Positions 35,659-46,724 of a DNA stretch of 64,000 bases are shown here, piece by piece. The position numbers and the translations under genes were made by a program. The stretch covers positions 1 through 64,000 of the forward strand of contig NZ_BQHW01000023.1 of NCBI RefSeq assembly GCF_021602025.1, written 5' to 3'. How positions within the stretch are numbered: the first letter of the stretch is position 1; every line of letters begins with the position of its first letter. This stretch comes from Pseudomonas ceruminis (GTDB lineage Bacteria > Pseudomonadota > Gammaproteobacteria > Pseudomonadales > Pseudomonadaceae). Under the pieces are notes generated by a model. The model did no database searches, had not been told where the DNA came from, and saw only the letters and a program-made list of their open reading frames with translations.

Positions 35659-37887
35659 ATGCGCACAGGGATGTCTGCGCTGGCGCTCGGGCTGCTGTGC
35701 CTGGGCTTTCTCCCCGCATTGCCATCGCCCGGGTGGCTGTTGCTGCTGGTGGTTGGCGGATTGGTGTGCCTTGGCACGCGGCTGTGGCCGCTGGGCTGCT
35801 TTGTGTTGGGGGTGTGCTGGGCCTGCTGGTCGGCGCAGCAGGCCCTGGATGACCGCCTGGCGCCCAGCCTGGATGGCCGAACGGTGTGGCTGGAGGGCAG
35901 GGTGGTCGGGTTGCCGACACGCACCGGACAAGGGGTGCGCTTTGAGCTGGCGCACCCCCAGTCGCGCCGTGCCGAGTTGCCGCAGCGCCTGCAGTTGAAC
36001 TGGTTCGACGGCCCGCCCGTGCGCGCTGGCGAGCGCTGGCGCCTGGCGGTCACCTTGCAGCGTCCGGCCGGCTTGCTCAACCCCCATGGGCCGGACCGGG
36101 AGGCACACCTGCTGGCCCGTCGCATCGGTGCTACCGGCACGGTCAAGGCAGGCCAGGCGCTGCATACCGTTGCGCCGGGGTGGCGGGACGCGTTGCGCGC
36201 GCGGCTGTTGGCCGTCGATGCCAACGGCCGCGAAGCCGCGCTGGTGGCTTTGGTGCTCGGCGATGGCGCGGGTTTGGCCCGCATTGACTGGCAAGTGCTA
36301 CAAGCCACCGGCACGGTGCACCTGCTGGTGATCTCGGGCCAGCACATCGGCCTTGTGGCCGGCTTGTTGTATGCCTTGGTCGCTGGCCTGGCGCGCGTGG
36401 GGCTGTGGCCTCCCCGGTGGCCGTGGCTGCCCTGGGCCTGTGGCTTGGCGCTGGCGGCTGCGCTGGGTTATGCCTGGCTGGCCGGGGGCGGGGTGCCGGT
36501 GCAGCGCGCTTGCCTGATGCTGGCGGTGGTACTGGCCTGGCGTCTGCGGTTTCGCCACGTCGGGGCACTGTTCCCATTCCTGCTGGCACTCGTTGGGGTG
36601 TTGGTGGCCGAGCCCCTGGCGCCGCTGCTGCCGGGCTTCTGGCTGTCGTTCGCGGCGGTGGCAGTGCTTGTCTACTGCTTCAGGGCGCGCCTTGGCGGCT
36701 GGCGGCCTTGGCACGCGTGGACCCGTGCCCAGTGGGTAATTGCCATCGGCTTGCTGCCAGTCCTGCTGGCCACTGGGCTGCCGGTCAGCCTGACCGCGCC
36801 AGCGGCCAATCTGTTGGCTGTGCCGTGGATCAGCCTGGCAGTCTTGCCACTGGCGTTGCTCGGTACCCTGTTGTTGCCTGTGGCGGGTGTAGGCGAAGGC
36901 CTGTTGTGGCTGGCCGGTGGCTTACTGGAGCTGTTGTTTCAGTTGCTGACGCAGGTGGCAGGCTGGCGCCCCGCGTGGGTGCCGCCAGCATTGCCAGGCT
37001 GGGCCTGGTGCCTGGTGTGCCTTGGCGCGCTGCTGGTGTTGCTGCCTTCTGGTGTGCCGCTGCGTAGCCTGGGCGGGGTCATGCTGCTCGCGCTGTGGGT
37101 GCCCAGGGAGCCTGTGCCGCACGGTCAGGTGGAGACTTGGCAACTGGATGTAGGGCAGGGCCTGGCGCTGTTGTTGCGTACGCGAAACCATAGTCTGCTC
37201 TACGACGCCGGGCCAGCGCGGGGCGATAACGACCTGGGAGCGCGGGTGGTACTGCCGACCTTGCAGAAATTGGGCGTGGGGCACTTGGACCTGATGTTGA
37301 TCAGCCATGCCCATGCCGACCATGCGGGCGGTGCGGCCGCGGTTTATCGAGGGTTGCCGGTGGCTCGGGTCGTGAGCGGTGAGGCACAGGCGTTGCCGAC
37401 GGCGCTGGCAGCCCAACCTTGCATCACCGGTGAAGCCTGGGAGTGGGATGGCGTGCGCTTTTCTCTGTGGCACTGGCCAGAAGGGCAAAGCAGCAACGAT
37501 CGTTCTTGCGCGCTGCTGGTGGAGGCGCAGGGCGAGCGCTTGCTGCTGGCCGGTGACATGGAGGCCGGTGCCGAACAAGCCTGGCTGGGGGCCACTGAAG
37601 CGACTGCCATCGACTGGCTGCAAGCCCCCCATCATGGCAGTCGAAGCTCATCAACCGAGGCGTTCATCCGTGCCACGGCGCCGCGCGGGGTGTTGATCTC
37701 GCGGGGGCGCAACAATGGTTTCGGTCATCCGCATGCGCAAGTGATCGAGCGATACCGCAGGCATGGGCTGGTGATTCATGATACGGCAGTGGAAGGGGCG
37801 CTGCGTTTGGTGCTGGGTAGCCAAGGTGAGGTGCAAGGTGTGCGTCAGCAACCGCGTTTCTGGCGGGAAGCTGGGGGTGGCGGATAG
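35659..37887 (+). CDS. comEC: ComEC/Rec2 DNA-uptake channel
   Basis: The inner-membrane channel for single-stranded DNA in natural transformation. The 742-residue protein has N-terminal membrane segments and an OB-like DUF4131 part, then the Competence domain with multiple helices (about 210-470; LLVISGQHIGLVAGL), and a C-terminal metallo-beta-lactamase-like domain with the metal motif ISHAHADHAGG and QAPHHGS. All domains are complete. It stands alone between a divergent DUF2062 gene and exbB. Confidence 0.92.
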   Translation: MRTGMSALALGLLCLGFLPALPSPGWLLLLVVGGLVCLGTRLWPLGCFVLGVCWACWSAQQALDDRLAPSLDGRTVWLEGRVVGLPTRTGQGVRFELAHPQSRRAELPQRLQLNWFDGPPVRAGERWRLAVTLQRPAGLLNPHGPDREAHLLARRIGATGTVKAGQALHTVAPGWRDALRARLLAVDANGREAALVALVLGDGAGLARIDWQVLQATGTVHLLVISGQHIGLVAGLLYALVAGLARVGLWPPRWPWLPWACGLALAAALGYAWLAGGGVPVQRACLMLAVVLAWRLRFRHVGALFPFLLALVGVLVAEPLAPLLPGFWLSFAAVAVLVYCFRARLGGWRPWHAWTRAQWVIAIGLLPVLLATGLPVSLTAPAANLLAVPWISLAVLPLALLGTLLLPVAGVGEGLLWLAGGLLELLFQLLTQVAGWRPAWVPPALPGWAWCLVCLGALLVLLPSGVPLRSLGGVMLLALWVPREPVPHGQVETWQLDVGQGLALLLRTRNHSLLYDAGPARGDNDLGARVVLPTLQKLGVGHLDLMLISHAHADHAGGAAAVYRGLPVARVVSGEAQALPTALAAQPCITGEAWEWDGVRFSLWHWPEGQSSNDRSCALLVEAQGERLLLAGDMEAGAEQAWLGATEATAIDWLQAPHHGSRSSSTEAFIRATAPRGVLISRGRNNGFGHPHAQVIERYRRHGLVIHDTAVEGALRLVLGSQGEVQGVRQQPRFWREAGGGG

Positions 37888-38026
37888 GGCGCTGTCGCCG
37901 GTCTACCCACTGAGCGCGGTGCAGTACCGGCGAAGGTACCGGTCGGTGAATTCCCTGACCTCCGGCAGATGAGCCCCCCGCACGCCTATGGTAGAGTGGC
38001 GGCCTTTTTCCGAAGGGGCATTTAAC

Positions 38027-38662
38027 GTGTGGGAATTGGTCAAGTCCGGCGGTTGGATGATGCTGCCGATCATTCTGAGCTCCATCGCTGCCATGGCTAT
38101 CGTCGTCGAGCGCCTGTGGACCCTGCGCGCCAGCCGCGTGACCCCGCCGCACCTGCTGGGCCAGGTCTGGATGTGGATCAAGGACAAACAACTCACCAGT
38201 GACAAGCTCAAGGCCCTGCGCGCCGACTCGCCGCTGGGTGAGATTCTCGCGGCGGGCCTGGCCAACTCGCGCCATGGCCGCGAGATCATGAAAGAGTGCA
38301 TCGAAGAGGCTGCCTCACGGGTCATCCATGAGCTTGAACGCTACATCAGTACCCTCGGCACCATTGCCGCCATGGCCCCGTTGCTCGGCCTGCTGGGCAC
38401 CGTATTGGGCATGATCGATATCTTCAGCGCCTTCATGGGTTCGCAGATGACCGCCAACGCGGCAGTACTTGCCGGGGGGATCTCCAAGGCGCTGGTCACC
38501 ACTGCCGCGGGTTTGATGGTCGGTATTCCGGCGGTGTTCTTCCACCGCTTCCTGTTGCGCCGCATCGATGAACTGGTGGTAGGCATGGAGCAGGAGGCAA
38601 TCAAGCTGGTGGAAGTGATCCAGGGCGATCGCGAAGTCGAAGTGGCCGGAGGCAAGGCGTGA
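38027..38662 (+). CDS. exbB: ExbB/TolQ-family proton channel
   Basis: A 211-residue protein starting with GTG 38027 after AAGGGG. It has three membrane segments: one near residues 8-28 and two in the C-terminal half (TLGTIAAMAPLLGLLGTVLGMI and the GISKALVTTAAGLMVGIPAV region), the MotA/TolQ/ExbB pattern. It overlaps exbD by 4 bp. With ExbD it should energise an outer-membrane process through a TonB-like partner; no tonB gene is adjacent, so the partner is unknown. Confidence 0.88.
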   Translation: MWELVKSGGWMMLPIILSSIAAMAIVVERLWTLRASRVTPPHLLGQVWMWIKDKQLTSDKLKALRADSPLGEILAAGLANSRHGREIMKECIEEAASRVIHELERYISTLGTIAAMAPLLGLLGTVLGMIDIFSAFMGSQMTANAAVLAGGISKALVTTAAGLMVGIPAVFFHRFLLRRIDELVVGMEQEAIKLVEVIQGDREVEVAGGKA

Positions 38663-39093
38663 AGTTCCGGCGCAATCGCCAGCGGGAGAACGTCGACATC
38701 AACCTGGCGTCGTTGATCGACGTGGTGTTCGTTCTGCTGCTGTTCTTCGTGGTAACCACGACATTCACCCGCGAGACGCAGCTGCGGGTCGAGTTGCCGG
38801 AGGCAGCTAGCGCCGAACAGCCGTCGGCCGACCAGGACAAGCTGGTGGAGGTGACCATCAGCGCTGATGGTGTGTATTCGGTGAATAATCACCTGCTGCC
38901 CAAAAGCGACCTGGCCACCTTGACCGAGGCGATCGAGCGCGAGTCCGGCGGCGACAACACGCTGCCCTTTGCCATCAGCGCCGACGGCAAGACGCCGCAC
39001 CAGGCCGTGATCACCGCAATGGATGCTGCCGGCAAGCTCGGTTTCAGCCACCTGCGCATGACCACTGTCGAGGCGGCCCAGGGGACTCCTTGA
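38659..39093 (+). CDS. exbD: ExbD/TolR-family protein
   Basis: A 144-residue protein starting with GTG in the GTGA overlap with exbB. It has one membrane segment near the N-terminus with the conserved Asp ([17 protein letters not shown]) and a periplasmic TolR-like domain. Its stop overlaps the lpxK start. Confidence 0.88.
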   Translation: MKFRRNRQRENVDINLASLIDVVFVLLLFFVVTTTFTRETQLRVELPEAASAEQPSADQDKLVEVTISADGVYSVNNHLLPKSDLATLTEAIERESGGDNTLPFAISADGKTPHQAVITAMDAAGKLGFSHLRMTTVEAAQGTP

Positions 39094-40103
39094 TGGCGTT
39101 AGCCGACCGTCTGCTCGCTGCTTGGTACGCGGGGCATCCGGCCCTGGCGGTTCTGCGTCCCCTGGAGGCCCTGTACCGCCGGGTGGTGACGCGCAAGCGC
39201 AACCGCTTCCTCAGTGGCCAAAGCGCCAGCTACCGTGCTCCGGTGCCGGTCATCGTGGTGGGCAACATCACCATTGGAGGTACCGGCAAGACGCCGATGA
39301 TCCTTTGGCTGATCGAGCATTGCCGGCGTCAGGGGCTGAAAGTAGGTGTGGTCAGCCGTGGTTATGGTGCCAAGCCACCGCAGTTGCCCTGGCGTGTGCT
39401 GGCACAGCAGAGCGCTGAGCAGGCGGGCGATGAACCCTTGCTGATCGTCCAGCGCACCGGCGTACCGCTGATGATCGACCCTGACCGTTCCCGCGCGGTG
39501 CAGGCGCTGCTGGCCAGTGAGCCGCTGGACTTGATTCTGTGCGACGACGGCATGCAGCACTATCGCCTGGCGCGCGACCTGGAACTGGTGCTGATCGACG
39601 CCGCGCGTGGCTTGGGCAATGGCCGGTGCCTGCCCGCCGGGCCGTTGCGGGAGCCGGTCGAACGCCTGCAGGCGGCTGATGCGGTACTGTTCAATGGTGC
39701 CAGCGCCGATCGGCCCGATGGCTTCGCCTTCCGCCTGCAGCCCAGCGCCCTGGTCAACCTGCGCAGCGGCGAGCGCCGCAGCCTCGATCTGTTCCCGGCG
39801 GGCCAACGCCTGCACGCGGTTGCCGGCATCGGTAATCCACAACGTTTCTTCAATACCCTGCTGGGGCTAAACTGGCAGCCAGTACCGCATCCGTTCGCCG
39901 ACCATGCGCACTTCAGCGCCGAGCGCCTGGCGTTCAGCCCGCCGCTGCCGCTGGTCATGACCGAAAAGGATGCGGTGAAGTGCCGGGCCTTCGCCGCTGA
40001 TGACTGGTGGTACCTGGCTGTAGAAGCGCAGCCTACGGCTGCCTTCAGCGCCTGGTTCGACAGCCAGTTGCAACGCCTGCTGGCTGCGCAGCGAAAGCCC
40101 TGA
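39093..40103 (+). CDS. lpxK: Tetraacyldisaccharide 4'-kinase LpxK
   Basis: It phosphorylates lipid A disaccharide at 4' at the inner membrane. The 336-residue protein has the N-terminal amphipathic membrane-binding helix, Walker [14 protein letters not shown] near residue 55, and the Asp-rich [12 protein letters not shown] motif. ATG 39093 overlaps the exbD stop (TGATG). Confidence 0.93.
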   Translation: MALADRLLAAWYAGHPALAVLRPLEALYRRVVTRKRNRFLSGQSASYRAPVPVIVVGNITIGGTGKTPMILWLIEHCRRQGLKVGVVSRGYGAKPPQLPWRVLAQQSAEQAGDEPLLIVQRTGVPLMIDPDRSRAVQALLASEPLDLILCDDGMQHYRLARDLELVLIDAARGLGNGRCLPAGPLREPVERLQAADAVLFNGASADRPDGFAFRLQPSALVNLRSGERRSLDLFPAGQRLHAVAGIGNPQRFFNTLLGLNWQPVPHPFADHAHFSAERLAFSPPLPLVMTEKDAVKCRAFAADDWWYLAVEAQPTAAFSAWFDSQLQRLLAAQRKP

Positions 40104-40145
40104 GCCCTTTTCTACGTTCGGCCACCTGGCCTCAAGGAAGCTTCC

Positions 40146-40331
40146 ATGGACACCAAACTGCTCGACATCCTGGCCTGCCCGATCACCAAGGGGCCGCTCA
40201 AGCTCAGCGCCGACAAGACCGAGCTGATCAGCAAGGGCGCAGGCCTGGCTTACCCCATCCGTGATGGCATCCCGGTGATGCTGGAAAGCGAGGCGCGCAC
40301 CCTGACTGACGACGAGCGCCTGGACAAATGA
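40146..40331 (+). CDS. Trm112-like zinc-ribbon-type protein (YcaR family)
   Basis: A 61-residue protein ([20 protein letters not shown]...[11 protein letters not shown]). It keeps the fold motif but only one Cys, so it is unlikely to bind zinc, as is common in the YcaR group. It sits between lpxK and kdsB, overlapping kdsB by 4 bp; its function in the KDO/lipid A context is not established. Confidence 0.9.
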   Translation: MDTKLLDILACPITKGPLKLSADKTELISKGAGLAYPIRDGIPVMLESEARTLTDDERLDK

Positions 40332-41092
40332 GCCTGAACTTTACCGTGGTGATTCCCGCCCGCCTGCGCTCCACGCGCCTGCCGGGCAAGCCGTTGCAAT
40401 TGATTGCCGGTAAACCGATGGTCCAGCACGTCTGGGAGCAGGCGCGTAAAAGCGGTGCAAGCCGTGTGGTCATCGCCACCGATGATCAGAGCATTGTCGA
40501 GGCCTGCCAGGCGTTCGGCGGCGAAGTACTGATGACCCGCGCCGACCATGAGTCCGGCACTGACCGCCTGGCCGAAGTGGCCGCGCATCTGGGCCTGCCT
40601 GCCGATGCCATCGTGGTCAACGTTCAGGGGGACGAACCGTTGATCCCGCCGGTGATCATCGATCAGGTCGCGAACAACCTGGCCGCTCATCCCGAGGCTG
40701 GTATCGCTACCCTGGCCGAGCCGATCCATGCACCGGAAACCGTTTTCAACCCCAACGCGGTCAAGGTGGTGAGCGACAAGAACGGCCTGGCGTTGAGTTT
40801 CAGCCGTGCACCGCTGCCCTGGGCGCGCGATGCCTTCGCCAAGGACCGCAACCAGTTGCCGCAGGGCGTGCCGTATCGCCGTCATATCGGCATGTACGCC
40901 TACCGTGTCGGGTTCCTTCAAGACTTCGTCAGCTGGGGCCCTTGCTGGCTGGAGCAGGCCGAAGCGCTGGAGCAATTGCGTGCGCTGTGGCACGGCGTGC
41001 GCATCCACGTGGAAGACGCCATCGAGGCGCCAGCAGTGGGCGTCGACACCCCCGAAGACCTGGAGCGCGTAAGGCGCTTGTTGGAGGCCTGA
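40328..41092 (+). CDS. kdsB: CMP-KDO synthetase
   Basis: It activates KDO as CMP-KDO for lipopolysaccharide inner core synthesis. At 254 residues it has the family length, with the nucleotide-binding loop [16 protein letters not shown] at the N-terminus and [12 protein letters not shown] (metal-binding Asp). Four-base overlaps or a shared base join it to its neighbours on both sides. Confidence 0.95.
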   Translation: MSLNFTVVIPARLRSTRLPGKPLQLIAGKPMVQHVWEQARKSGASRVVIATDDQSIVEACQAFGGEVLMTRADHESGTDRLAEVAAHLGLPADAIVVNVQGDEPLIPPVIIDQVANNLAAHPEAGIATLAEPIHAPETVFNPNAVKVVSDKNGLALSFSRAPLPWARDAFAKDRNQLPQGVPYRRHIGMYAYRVGFLQDFVSWGPCWLEQAEALEQLRALWHGVRIHVEDAIEAPAVGVDTPEDLERVRRLLEA

Positions 41093-41556
41093 TGCGCGTC
41101 CTGTTCGTGTGCCTGGGCAACATTTGCCGTTCGCCGACCGCCGAAGGTGTACTGCGCCATCAATTGCAAGCTGCAGGCCTGGCTGAGCGGGTTCACGTGG
41201 CGTCTGCCGGTACCGGTGACTGGCATGTGGGCAAGGCGCCTGACAGCCGCACCTGCAAGGCGGCGCTGGCGCGCGGTTATGACTTGTCGCGCCAGCGTGC
41301 CCAGCAGGTGAAGGCGGCGCATTTTGCCGAGTACGACCTGATCCTGGCGATGGATGAAAGCAACCTGGGCCACCTGCGTGCCATGCGCCCGCAGGCCGCG
41401 GTCGGCGAGCTCGACCTGTTCCTGCGCCGCTACGGCGCTGCCCTCGATGAAGTGCCAGATCCGTACTACGGTGGCGCAGAGGGCTTCGAGCAGGTGCTGG
41501 ACCTGATCGAGGCGGCCTGCCGCGAGCTGGTCGTGGAAATCAAGGGGCGGCTATGA
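41092..41556 (+). CDS. Low-molecular-weight protein tyrosine phosphatase
   Basis: A 154-residue phosphatase with the catalytic CX5R loop CLGNICRSPTAEG at residues 7-19 and the general-acid Asp in VPDPYYGG near the C-terminus. ATG 41092 overlaps the kdsB stop. Substrates in this operon are not known. Confidence 0.92.
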   Translation: MRVLFVCLGNICRSPTAEGVLRHQLQAAGLAERVHVASAGTGDWHVGKAPDSRTCKAALARGYDLSRQRAQQVKAAHFAEYDLILAMDESNLGHLRAMRPQAAVGELDLFLRRYGAALDEVPDPYYGGAEGFEQVLDLIEAACRELVVEIKGRL

Positions 41557-42572
41557 CGGCGAGCTGGCAGGAGCACGTATCGCTCAAGCCCTACAACACC
41601 TTCGGCATCGATGTGAAAGCCCGCTACTTCACCCAGGCGCACAACGACGGTGAGGTGCGTGAAGCATTGGCACAGGCGCGCGAGCGGGGCGTGGCGGCGC
41701 TGGTGATCGGTGGCGGCAGCAACTTGCTGCTGACCCGTGACGTCGATGCGTTGGTGTTGCACATCGCCAGCCGGGGCCGCCGTGTGGTGAGCGATGAAGC
41801 GGGCCGGGTGGTGGTCGAGGCTGAGGCGGGTGAGCCTTGGCACCCATTCGTACAATGGTCGCTGCAGCAAGGCTTCTGCGGCCTGGAAAACCTCAGCCTC
41901 ATCCCGGGAACCGTGGGCGCTGCGCCGATGCAGAACGTCGGTGCGTACGGGGTCGAGATCAAGGACGTGTTTGCCGGGTTGACGGCCCTTGACCGGGAGA
42001 CCGGCGCGTTGCGTGACTTTGGCCTGGAGCAATGCGCTTTTGGCTACCGCGACAGCCTGTTCAAGCGCAGCCCAGGGCGTTGGTTGATCCTGCGTGTACG
42101 GTTTGCCTTGAGCCATACGCTACAGGCCCACCTGGACTACGGCCCGGTGCGCCAGCGTCTGGTGGAGCAGGGTGCCCAGCCGCCGACCGCGCAAGCGATC
42201 AGTGATGCCATTTGCAGCATTCGCCGTGAGAAGCTGCCAGACCCGGTCGAACTGGGTAATGCCGGGAGTTTCTTCAAGAATCCGGTCGTACCCGCTGATC
42301 GCGTGGCGCGCATTCGCGCTGAGCATCCAGGCGTGGTGGCCTACCCCCAGGCGGATGGCCAGATGAAGTTGGCGGCGGGATGGTTGATCGAGCAGGCGGG
42401 GTGGAAAGGGTTTCGCGATGGCGATGCTGGGGTGCACCGTTTGCAATCGTTGGTGCTGGTCAATTATGGCCAGGCGAGCGGTGCTCAATTACATGGCTTG
42501 GCCCAGCGTATCCAGGCGGATATTCAGCAGAAGTTTGGTGTTGAGCTGGAGATGGAGCCCAACCTGTACTGA
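41553..42572 (+). CDS. murB: UDP-N-acetylenolpyruvoylglucosamine reductase
   Basis: The FAD-dependent step making UDP-MurNAc for peptidoglycan. The 339-residue E. coli-type (type I) enzyme has the N-terminal NTFGID motif, GGGSNLL, IPGTVGAAPMQNVGAYG and the catalytic Ser in LGNAGSFFKNP. Last gene of the exbB-murB run, overlapping the preceding stop. Confidence 0.95.
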   Translation: MTASWQEHVSLKPYNTFGIDVKARYFTQAHNDGEVREALAQARERGVAALVIGGGSNLLLTRDVDALVLHIASRGRRVVSDEAGRVVVEAEAGEPWHPFVQWSLQQGFCGLENLSLIPGTVGAAPMQNVGAYGVEIKDVFAGLTALDRETGALRDFGLEQCAFGYRDSLFKRSPGRWLILRVRFALSHTLQAHLDYGPVRQRLVEQGAQPPTAQAISDAICSIRREKLPDPVELGNAGSFFKNPVVPADRVARIRAEHPGVVAYPQADGQMKLAAGWLIEQAGWKGFRDGDAGVHRLQSLVLVNYGQASGAQLHGLAQRIQADIQQKFGVELEMEPNLY

Positions 42573-42630
42573 CTTCAGGGTTTTCATCGCCTTTCGCGGG
42601 TACTTCGGCAAGGTCAAATAGCCATCCATG

Positions 42631-42666
42631 AAAAAGCCCCGCCAGTGCGAACTGGCGGGGCTTTTT
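42631..42666. terminator. Bidirectional terminator between murB and rne
   Basis: A perfect 15-bp stem AAAAAGCCCCGCCAG/CTGGCGGGGCTTTTT with loop TGCGAA serves both convergent genes. Confidence 0.9.
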
Positions 42667-42682
42667 CATTCAGCCGTGGCTA

Positions 42683-45600
42683 TCAACCGTGATGAGGCTT
42701 GTGCTCATCGGCAGCTTCCAGCACTGGCTCGCCCGTAGCGGCGGCCGCTTCCTGCGCAGCCTTGGCAGCTGCTTCGGCTTCACGCTTGCGGCGACGCACT
42801 TCACGTGGGTCGTTAGGTGCGCGGCCGTTTGGCAGCATGACAGTCGGCGCTTCCACTACTGCCGGGGCTTCGGCCGGGGCCGCCTCGACAGCCACGGGCG
42901 CTGCTTGGGCAACGACCGGGGCGAGATCAGCGACCACTGCTGGCTCGGCTTCGACCACAGCGGCAGGCTGCTCAATCGACGCTTGCTCGACAACCACTGG
43001 CGCTTTCTCGGCTTCACCGGCTTCGACGGCGGGTGCTTCGACCGACGTTTCGGCAACCACCTGCGGCTCGGCCACAGGGGCTGGCTCGGCGGCTGGCTGG
43101 GCGGCGGCTTCGATTACCGGCTCGGCAGTGGCTTCAACCACCGCGAGCGGCTCGCTGACTGGCTGCTCGACCACTGGGGCGATAGCGAACGCCTCGGCCT
43201 GTGCTTTGACCTGTTCTTCCGCTTGCGCGACAACTTCAACCTGCTCGGCCGGCTGAGTGGCTTCGCTGTTGTCGGTAACGGCAGCGTCGGCGGTGGCGCG
43301 CTCGGCCTGCTGGTTGGCTTCAGCCTCGGCGTCGGCACTGATGTTGCTGGTGGCCACTGCGGCGGTGACGGCCAGGCCCGCAGCCAGTTCGGCACCCAGC
43401 TCGGTGGCCTGGTGCTGTTGCGGCTGCTCGTCGCTGCCTTCGTCTTCGCTGCCTTCGATCAGCTCGCCATTGGCATTGCGTTGGCGCTCACGACGGTTGC
43501 TGCGGCGACGCTGCCCGCGGGAGCGGCGACGCGGACGCTCGCCATCGGCGCCTTCCTGCTCGTCCTGCAGCAGCTCTTCGTTCGGCAGTTGCTCTTCGGC
43601 AAGCTCCGCAGCCTGCTCGGCGGCCTGTTCGGCTGCGCGAGGCTGACGCTCTTCGCGTGGTGGGCGAGGCTGGCGTTCTTCGCGAGGGGCGCGCTCTTCA
43701 CGTGGCGCACGCTCTTCGCGCGGTGCGCGTTCTTCACGGGGGGCACGCTCTTCACGCGGTGCGCGCTCTTCACGAGGGGCACGCTCTTCACGAGGTGCGC
43801 GCTCTTCACGAGGTGCACGCTCTTCGCGAGGTGCACGTTCTTCGCGAGGTACGCGCTCTTCACGCGGCTGGCGCTCTTCGCGGGCTACCGGTGCGGCATC
43901 GAGAGGCTCGCGCAGTTCGCGTACGCGCTCCTCGCGGTTGCCGCGACGGTCTTCGCGGGGCTGGCGCGGAGCACGTTCTTCACGCGGCGCGCGCTCTTCG
44001 CGTGGGGCACGCTCTTCACGGGGGGCACGTTCTTCGCGTGGTTGACGCTCTTCACGCGGTGCACGCTCGGCGCGTTCTTCGCGCGGCTTGCGCTCTTCGT
44101 CACGGCGCCCATTGCGGTTGCGGCTTTGCTGGCGGCCGTTGCGACGCTCTTCGTTGCGCTGGTTGCGCTCGGTGGCCGGCTTCTCGGCGGCGACCACGGG
44201 GGTGGCGGCAGGTTCGTCCTTGCCGGCGAACAGGCTGACCAGCGACTTCACCAGGCCTTTGAACAGGCTTGGCTCCGGTACGCTTGGAGCAGGCGCTACC
44301 GGCGCGGCAGGCTGCTGCTCTTCGGCTGCGCTCGGCGCTGGGGCATTGGCGCGGGCCGGGGCTGTCTTGACGGCGGCCTCCTGGCGAACCAGGGTGCGGG
44401 TGGCGGTCGGCTGTAGCGGTTCCTCGGCTTCGGCGGCGGCGATCTCGTAGCTGGACTGGTTGTTCAGCACTTCCGGGTTGTCGTCGCGCAGGCGCTGGAC
44501 TTCGAAGTGCGGGGTTTCCAGGTGATCGTTGGGCAGAATGATGATGCGCGCACGGGTGCGCAGTTCGATCTTGGTGATCGAGTTGCGCTTCTCGTTGAGC
44601 AGGAACGCGGCCACCGGGATCGGTACCTGGGCACGCACTTCGGCGGTGCGGTCCTTCAGGGCCTCCTCCTCGATCAGGCGCAGGATGGCCAGCGACAGCG
44701 ACTCGACGTCACGGATGATGCCGGTGCCCGAGCAGCGTGGGCAGACGATGCCGCTGCTTTCACCCAGCGATGGACGCAGGCGCTGACGGGACATTTCCAG
44801 CAGGCCGAAGCGCGAGATGCGGCCAACCTGGACGCGGGCACGGTCGGCCTCGAGGCATTCGCGCACGCGCTCTTCGACGGCGCGTTGGTTCTTCGCCGGG
44901 GTCATGTCGATGAAGTCGATGACGATCAGGCCACCGATGTCACGCAGGCGCAGCTGGCGGGCGATTTCCTCGGCCGCTTCCAGGTTGGTCTGCAGTGCGG
45001 TTTCCTCGATGTCGCTGCCCTTGGTGGCACGCGCCGAGTTGATGTCGATGGAGACCAGGGCCTCGGTCGGGTCGATTACGATCGAACCGCCGGACGGCAG
45101 GTCGACGACGCGCTGGAAGGCGGTCTCGATCTGGCTTTCGATCTGGAAGCGGTTGAACAGCGGTACGCTGTCTTCGTACAGCTTGACCTTGCTCGCGTAC
45201 TGCGGCATCACCTGGCGGATGAAGGTCAGGGCTTCTTCCTGGGCATCGATGCTGTCGATCAGCACTTCGCCGATGTCCTGGCGCAGGTAGTCGCGGATGG
45301 CGCGGATGATGACGTTGCTTTCCTGGTAGATCAGGAACGGCGCGGCGCGGTCCAGGGACGCTTCCTTGATGGCGGTCCACAGCTGCAGCAGGTAGTCGAG
45401 GTCCCACTGCATTTCTTCGCTGCTGCGGCCAAGGCCGGCGGTGCGCACGATCAGGCCCATGTCGCCCGGCACGGTCAGGCCGTTGAGGGCTTCGCGCAAC
45501 TCATTGCGCTCTTCGCCTTCGATGCGGCGGGAGATGCCCCCGGCGCGCGGGTTGTTGGGCATCAGCACCAGGTAGCGGCCAGCGAGGCTGATGAAGGTGG

Positions 45601-45943
45601 TCAGGGCGGCGCCTTTGTTGCCGCGCTCTTCCTTCTCGACCTGGACGATGACTTCCTGGCCTTCGCTCAGGACTTCCTTGATGTTAACGCGGCCTTCAGG
45701 GGCCTTCTTGAAGTACTCGCGGGAGATTTCCTTCAGCGGCAGGAAGCCGTGACGTTCGGAGCCGAAGTCGACGAAGGCGGCTTCGAGGCTAGGCTCGATC
45801 CGGGTGATCTTGCCTTTGTAGATGTTGGCCTTTTTCTGCTCACGCGCGCCGGACTCGATGTCCAGGTCGTAGAGACGTTGGCCGTCCACCAGGGCTACAC
45901 GCAACTCTTCGGGTTGAGTTGCGTTAATCAGCATTCTTTTCAT
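42683..45943 (-). CDS. rne: Ribonuclease E
   Basis: The main endoribonuclease and degradosome scaffold. The 1086-residue protein starts [19 protein letters not shown]. The catalytic half has an S1 domain (about 35-120), the metal-binding Asp residues in SIDINSA and [10 protein letters not shown] (about 300 and 343), and the Zn-link CPRCSGTG (about 400). The C-terminal half is low-complexity: an Arg/Glu repeat tract (about 610-770), a second [17 protein letters not shown] patch, then Ala/Glu/Val-rich disordered sequence. ATG 45943 is preceded by a leader of about 745 nt, the kind of long UTR known for rne autoregulation. Confidence 0.95.
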   Translation of the reverse strand: MKRMLINATQPEELRVALVDGQRLYDLDIESGAREQKKANIYKGKITRIEPSLEAAFVDFGSERHGFLPLKEISREYFKKAPEGRVNIKEVLSEGQEVIVQVEKEERGNKGAALTTFISLAGRYLVLMPNNPRAGGISRRIEGEERNELREALNGLTVPGDMGLIVRTAGLGRSSEEMQWDLDYLLQLWTAIKEASLDRAAPFLIYQESNVIIRAIRDYLRQDIGEVLIDSIDAQEEALTFIRQVMPQYASKVKLYEDSVPLFNRFQIESQIETAFQRVVDLPSGGSIVIDPTEALVSIDINSARATKGSDIEETALQTNLEAAEEIARQLRLRDIGGLIVIDFIDMTPAKNQRAVEERVRECLEADRARVQVGRISRFGLLEMSRQRLRPSLGESSGIVCPRCSGTGIIRDVESLSLAILRLIEEEALKDRTAEVRAQVPIPVAAFLLNEKRNSITKIELRTRARIIILPNDHLETPHFEVQRLRDDNPEVLNNQSSYEIAAAEAEEPLQPTATRTLVRQEAAVKTAPARANAPAPSAAEEQQPAAPVAPAPSVPEPSLFKGLVKSLVSLFAGKDEPAATPVVAAEKPATERNQRNEERRNGRQQSRNRNGRRDEERKPREERAERAPREERQPREERAPREERAPREERAPREERAPRQPREDRRGNREERVRELREPLDAAPVAREERQPREERVPREERAPREERAPREERAPREERAPREERAPREERAPREERAPREERAPREERAPREERQPRPPREERQPRAAEQAAEQAAELAEEQLPNEELLQDEQEGADGERPRRRSRGQRRRSNRRERQRNANGELIEGSEDEGSDEQPQQHQATELGAELAAGLAVTAAVATSNISADAEAEANQQAERATADAAVTDNSEATQPAEQVEVVAQAEEQVKAQAEAFAIAPVVEQPVSEPLAVVEATAEPVIEAAAQPAAEPAPVAEPQVVAETSVEAPAVEAGEAEKAPVVVEQASIEQPAAVVEAEPAVVADLAPVVAQAAPVAVEAAPAEAPAVVEAPTVMLPNGRAPNDPREVRRRKREAEAAAKAAQEAAAATGEPVLEAADEHKPHHG
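43650..44110 (-). repeat. In-frame 18-bp tandem repeat (APREER) in rne
   Basis: Imperfect repeats of about 18 bp encode APREER and variants ([12 protein letters not shown]). They fall in two blocks separated by a non-repetitive segment around 43890-43970. The longer block has roughly ten or more near-identical units, suggesting recent slippage expansion in the RNA-binding arginine-rich region. Confidence 0.85.
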
Positions 45944-46689
45944 GTTGTACCGTCGGTTTCCGGGCTGCCGGAAACGGCGTGCGGCACACACGACTTCTCA
46001 TGGTCGGTGCCAAGGTGCGCAAAGGGTGGCCGGGCCACCCCCGTGTCGAGCAACGTTCGGCACCAGCCGGTTACCCAGCCTGCCGTTGTCGCGACGACGC
46101 GTCCTGTTTGCTGCGGTGCCAAGAGGCCCCTGCGGTATCTGCAGAGATATCCGAATCGATATCCGAATCAACCCAGCAGGCCTCGTGCACTCAGTCAGGA
46201 GGAGGAATCAACCGTCAGCCGTGGACGCCCGGGGGCATCTGTTCAGGACCTTATCCGCTCGCCGGCCATTCACTGGGCCGGTGGCCGGACGCGGTGCTAC
46301 ACGGTCCGAGGGCTGTGCATCTCCACCCTGCACGTATCCCTGATAATTCGGGTGCTGCCGCGCGCTGAATCCGCAACGGGTTGCATTTTTCGCCAGCGCA
46401 GATTCTGGGCTGGCGCCATTCATGTCCAAGGCAGGTATTTCCGAAGCATTCGCCGGGCGTTGCGTGGAAGCGACGGGCGGGCAGAGGTACAGCGAAAAGA
46501 ATCGGGTAAGCAGGTGAAACACCGCACTTGTCGTTTTTTTTCGGTCTTCTCTACACAGCGCTGGTGGCGATTCCAGGCAATTCGGTAAACTGGCGAAAAC
46601 CCCGTAGGACGGCCTCGCGTCCTGGAGAATTGCGTAGGTCAGGGACCGGCTAAGGGCCTGGTGCCGCTGGCCTGCCGCTTTTGGCGGCG
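45944..46689 (-). promoter_or_regulatory. Long 5' leader of rne
   Basis: About 745 nt without a supported gene lie between the predicted rne start site and its ATG. Frames open here on both strands have no codon or domain support. The size and position match the long 5' UTR known in E. coli, through which RNase E autoregulates its mRNA; specific hairpins were not modelled. Confidence 0.6.
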
Positions 46690-46695
46690 TTCGCG

Positions 46696-46724
46696 ACTAT
46701 AGCAGTAATGATTAAGTGCTTCAA
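46696..46724 (-). promoter_or_regulatory. Sigma-70 promoter of rne
   Basis: On the minus strand TTGAAG, a 17-base spacer ending TGC, and TATAGT (extended -10). The start is predicted near 46689. Confidence 0.7.

Noticed and set aside
43650-44110. Regular short repeats that could suggest a CRISPR array
   Set aside because: The units are contiguous 18-bp coding repeats in frame with rne, without unique spacers.
42689-46588. Long plus-strand open frames (575 and 693 codons) opposite rne and its leader
   Set aside because: They are mirror frames of GC-rich, repeat-rich rne DNA; the compositions are artificial-looking and show no domains, while the rne frame has all catalytic motifs.
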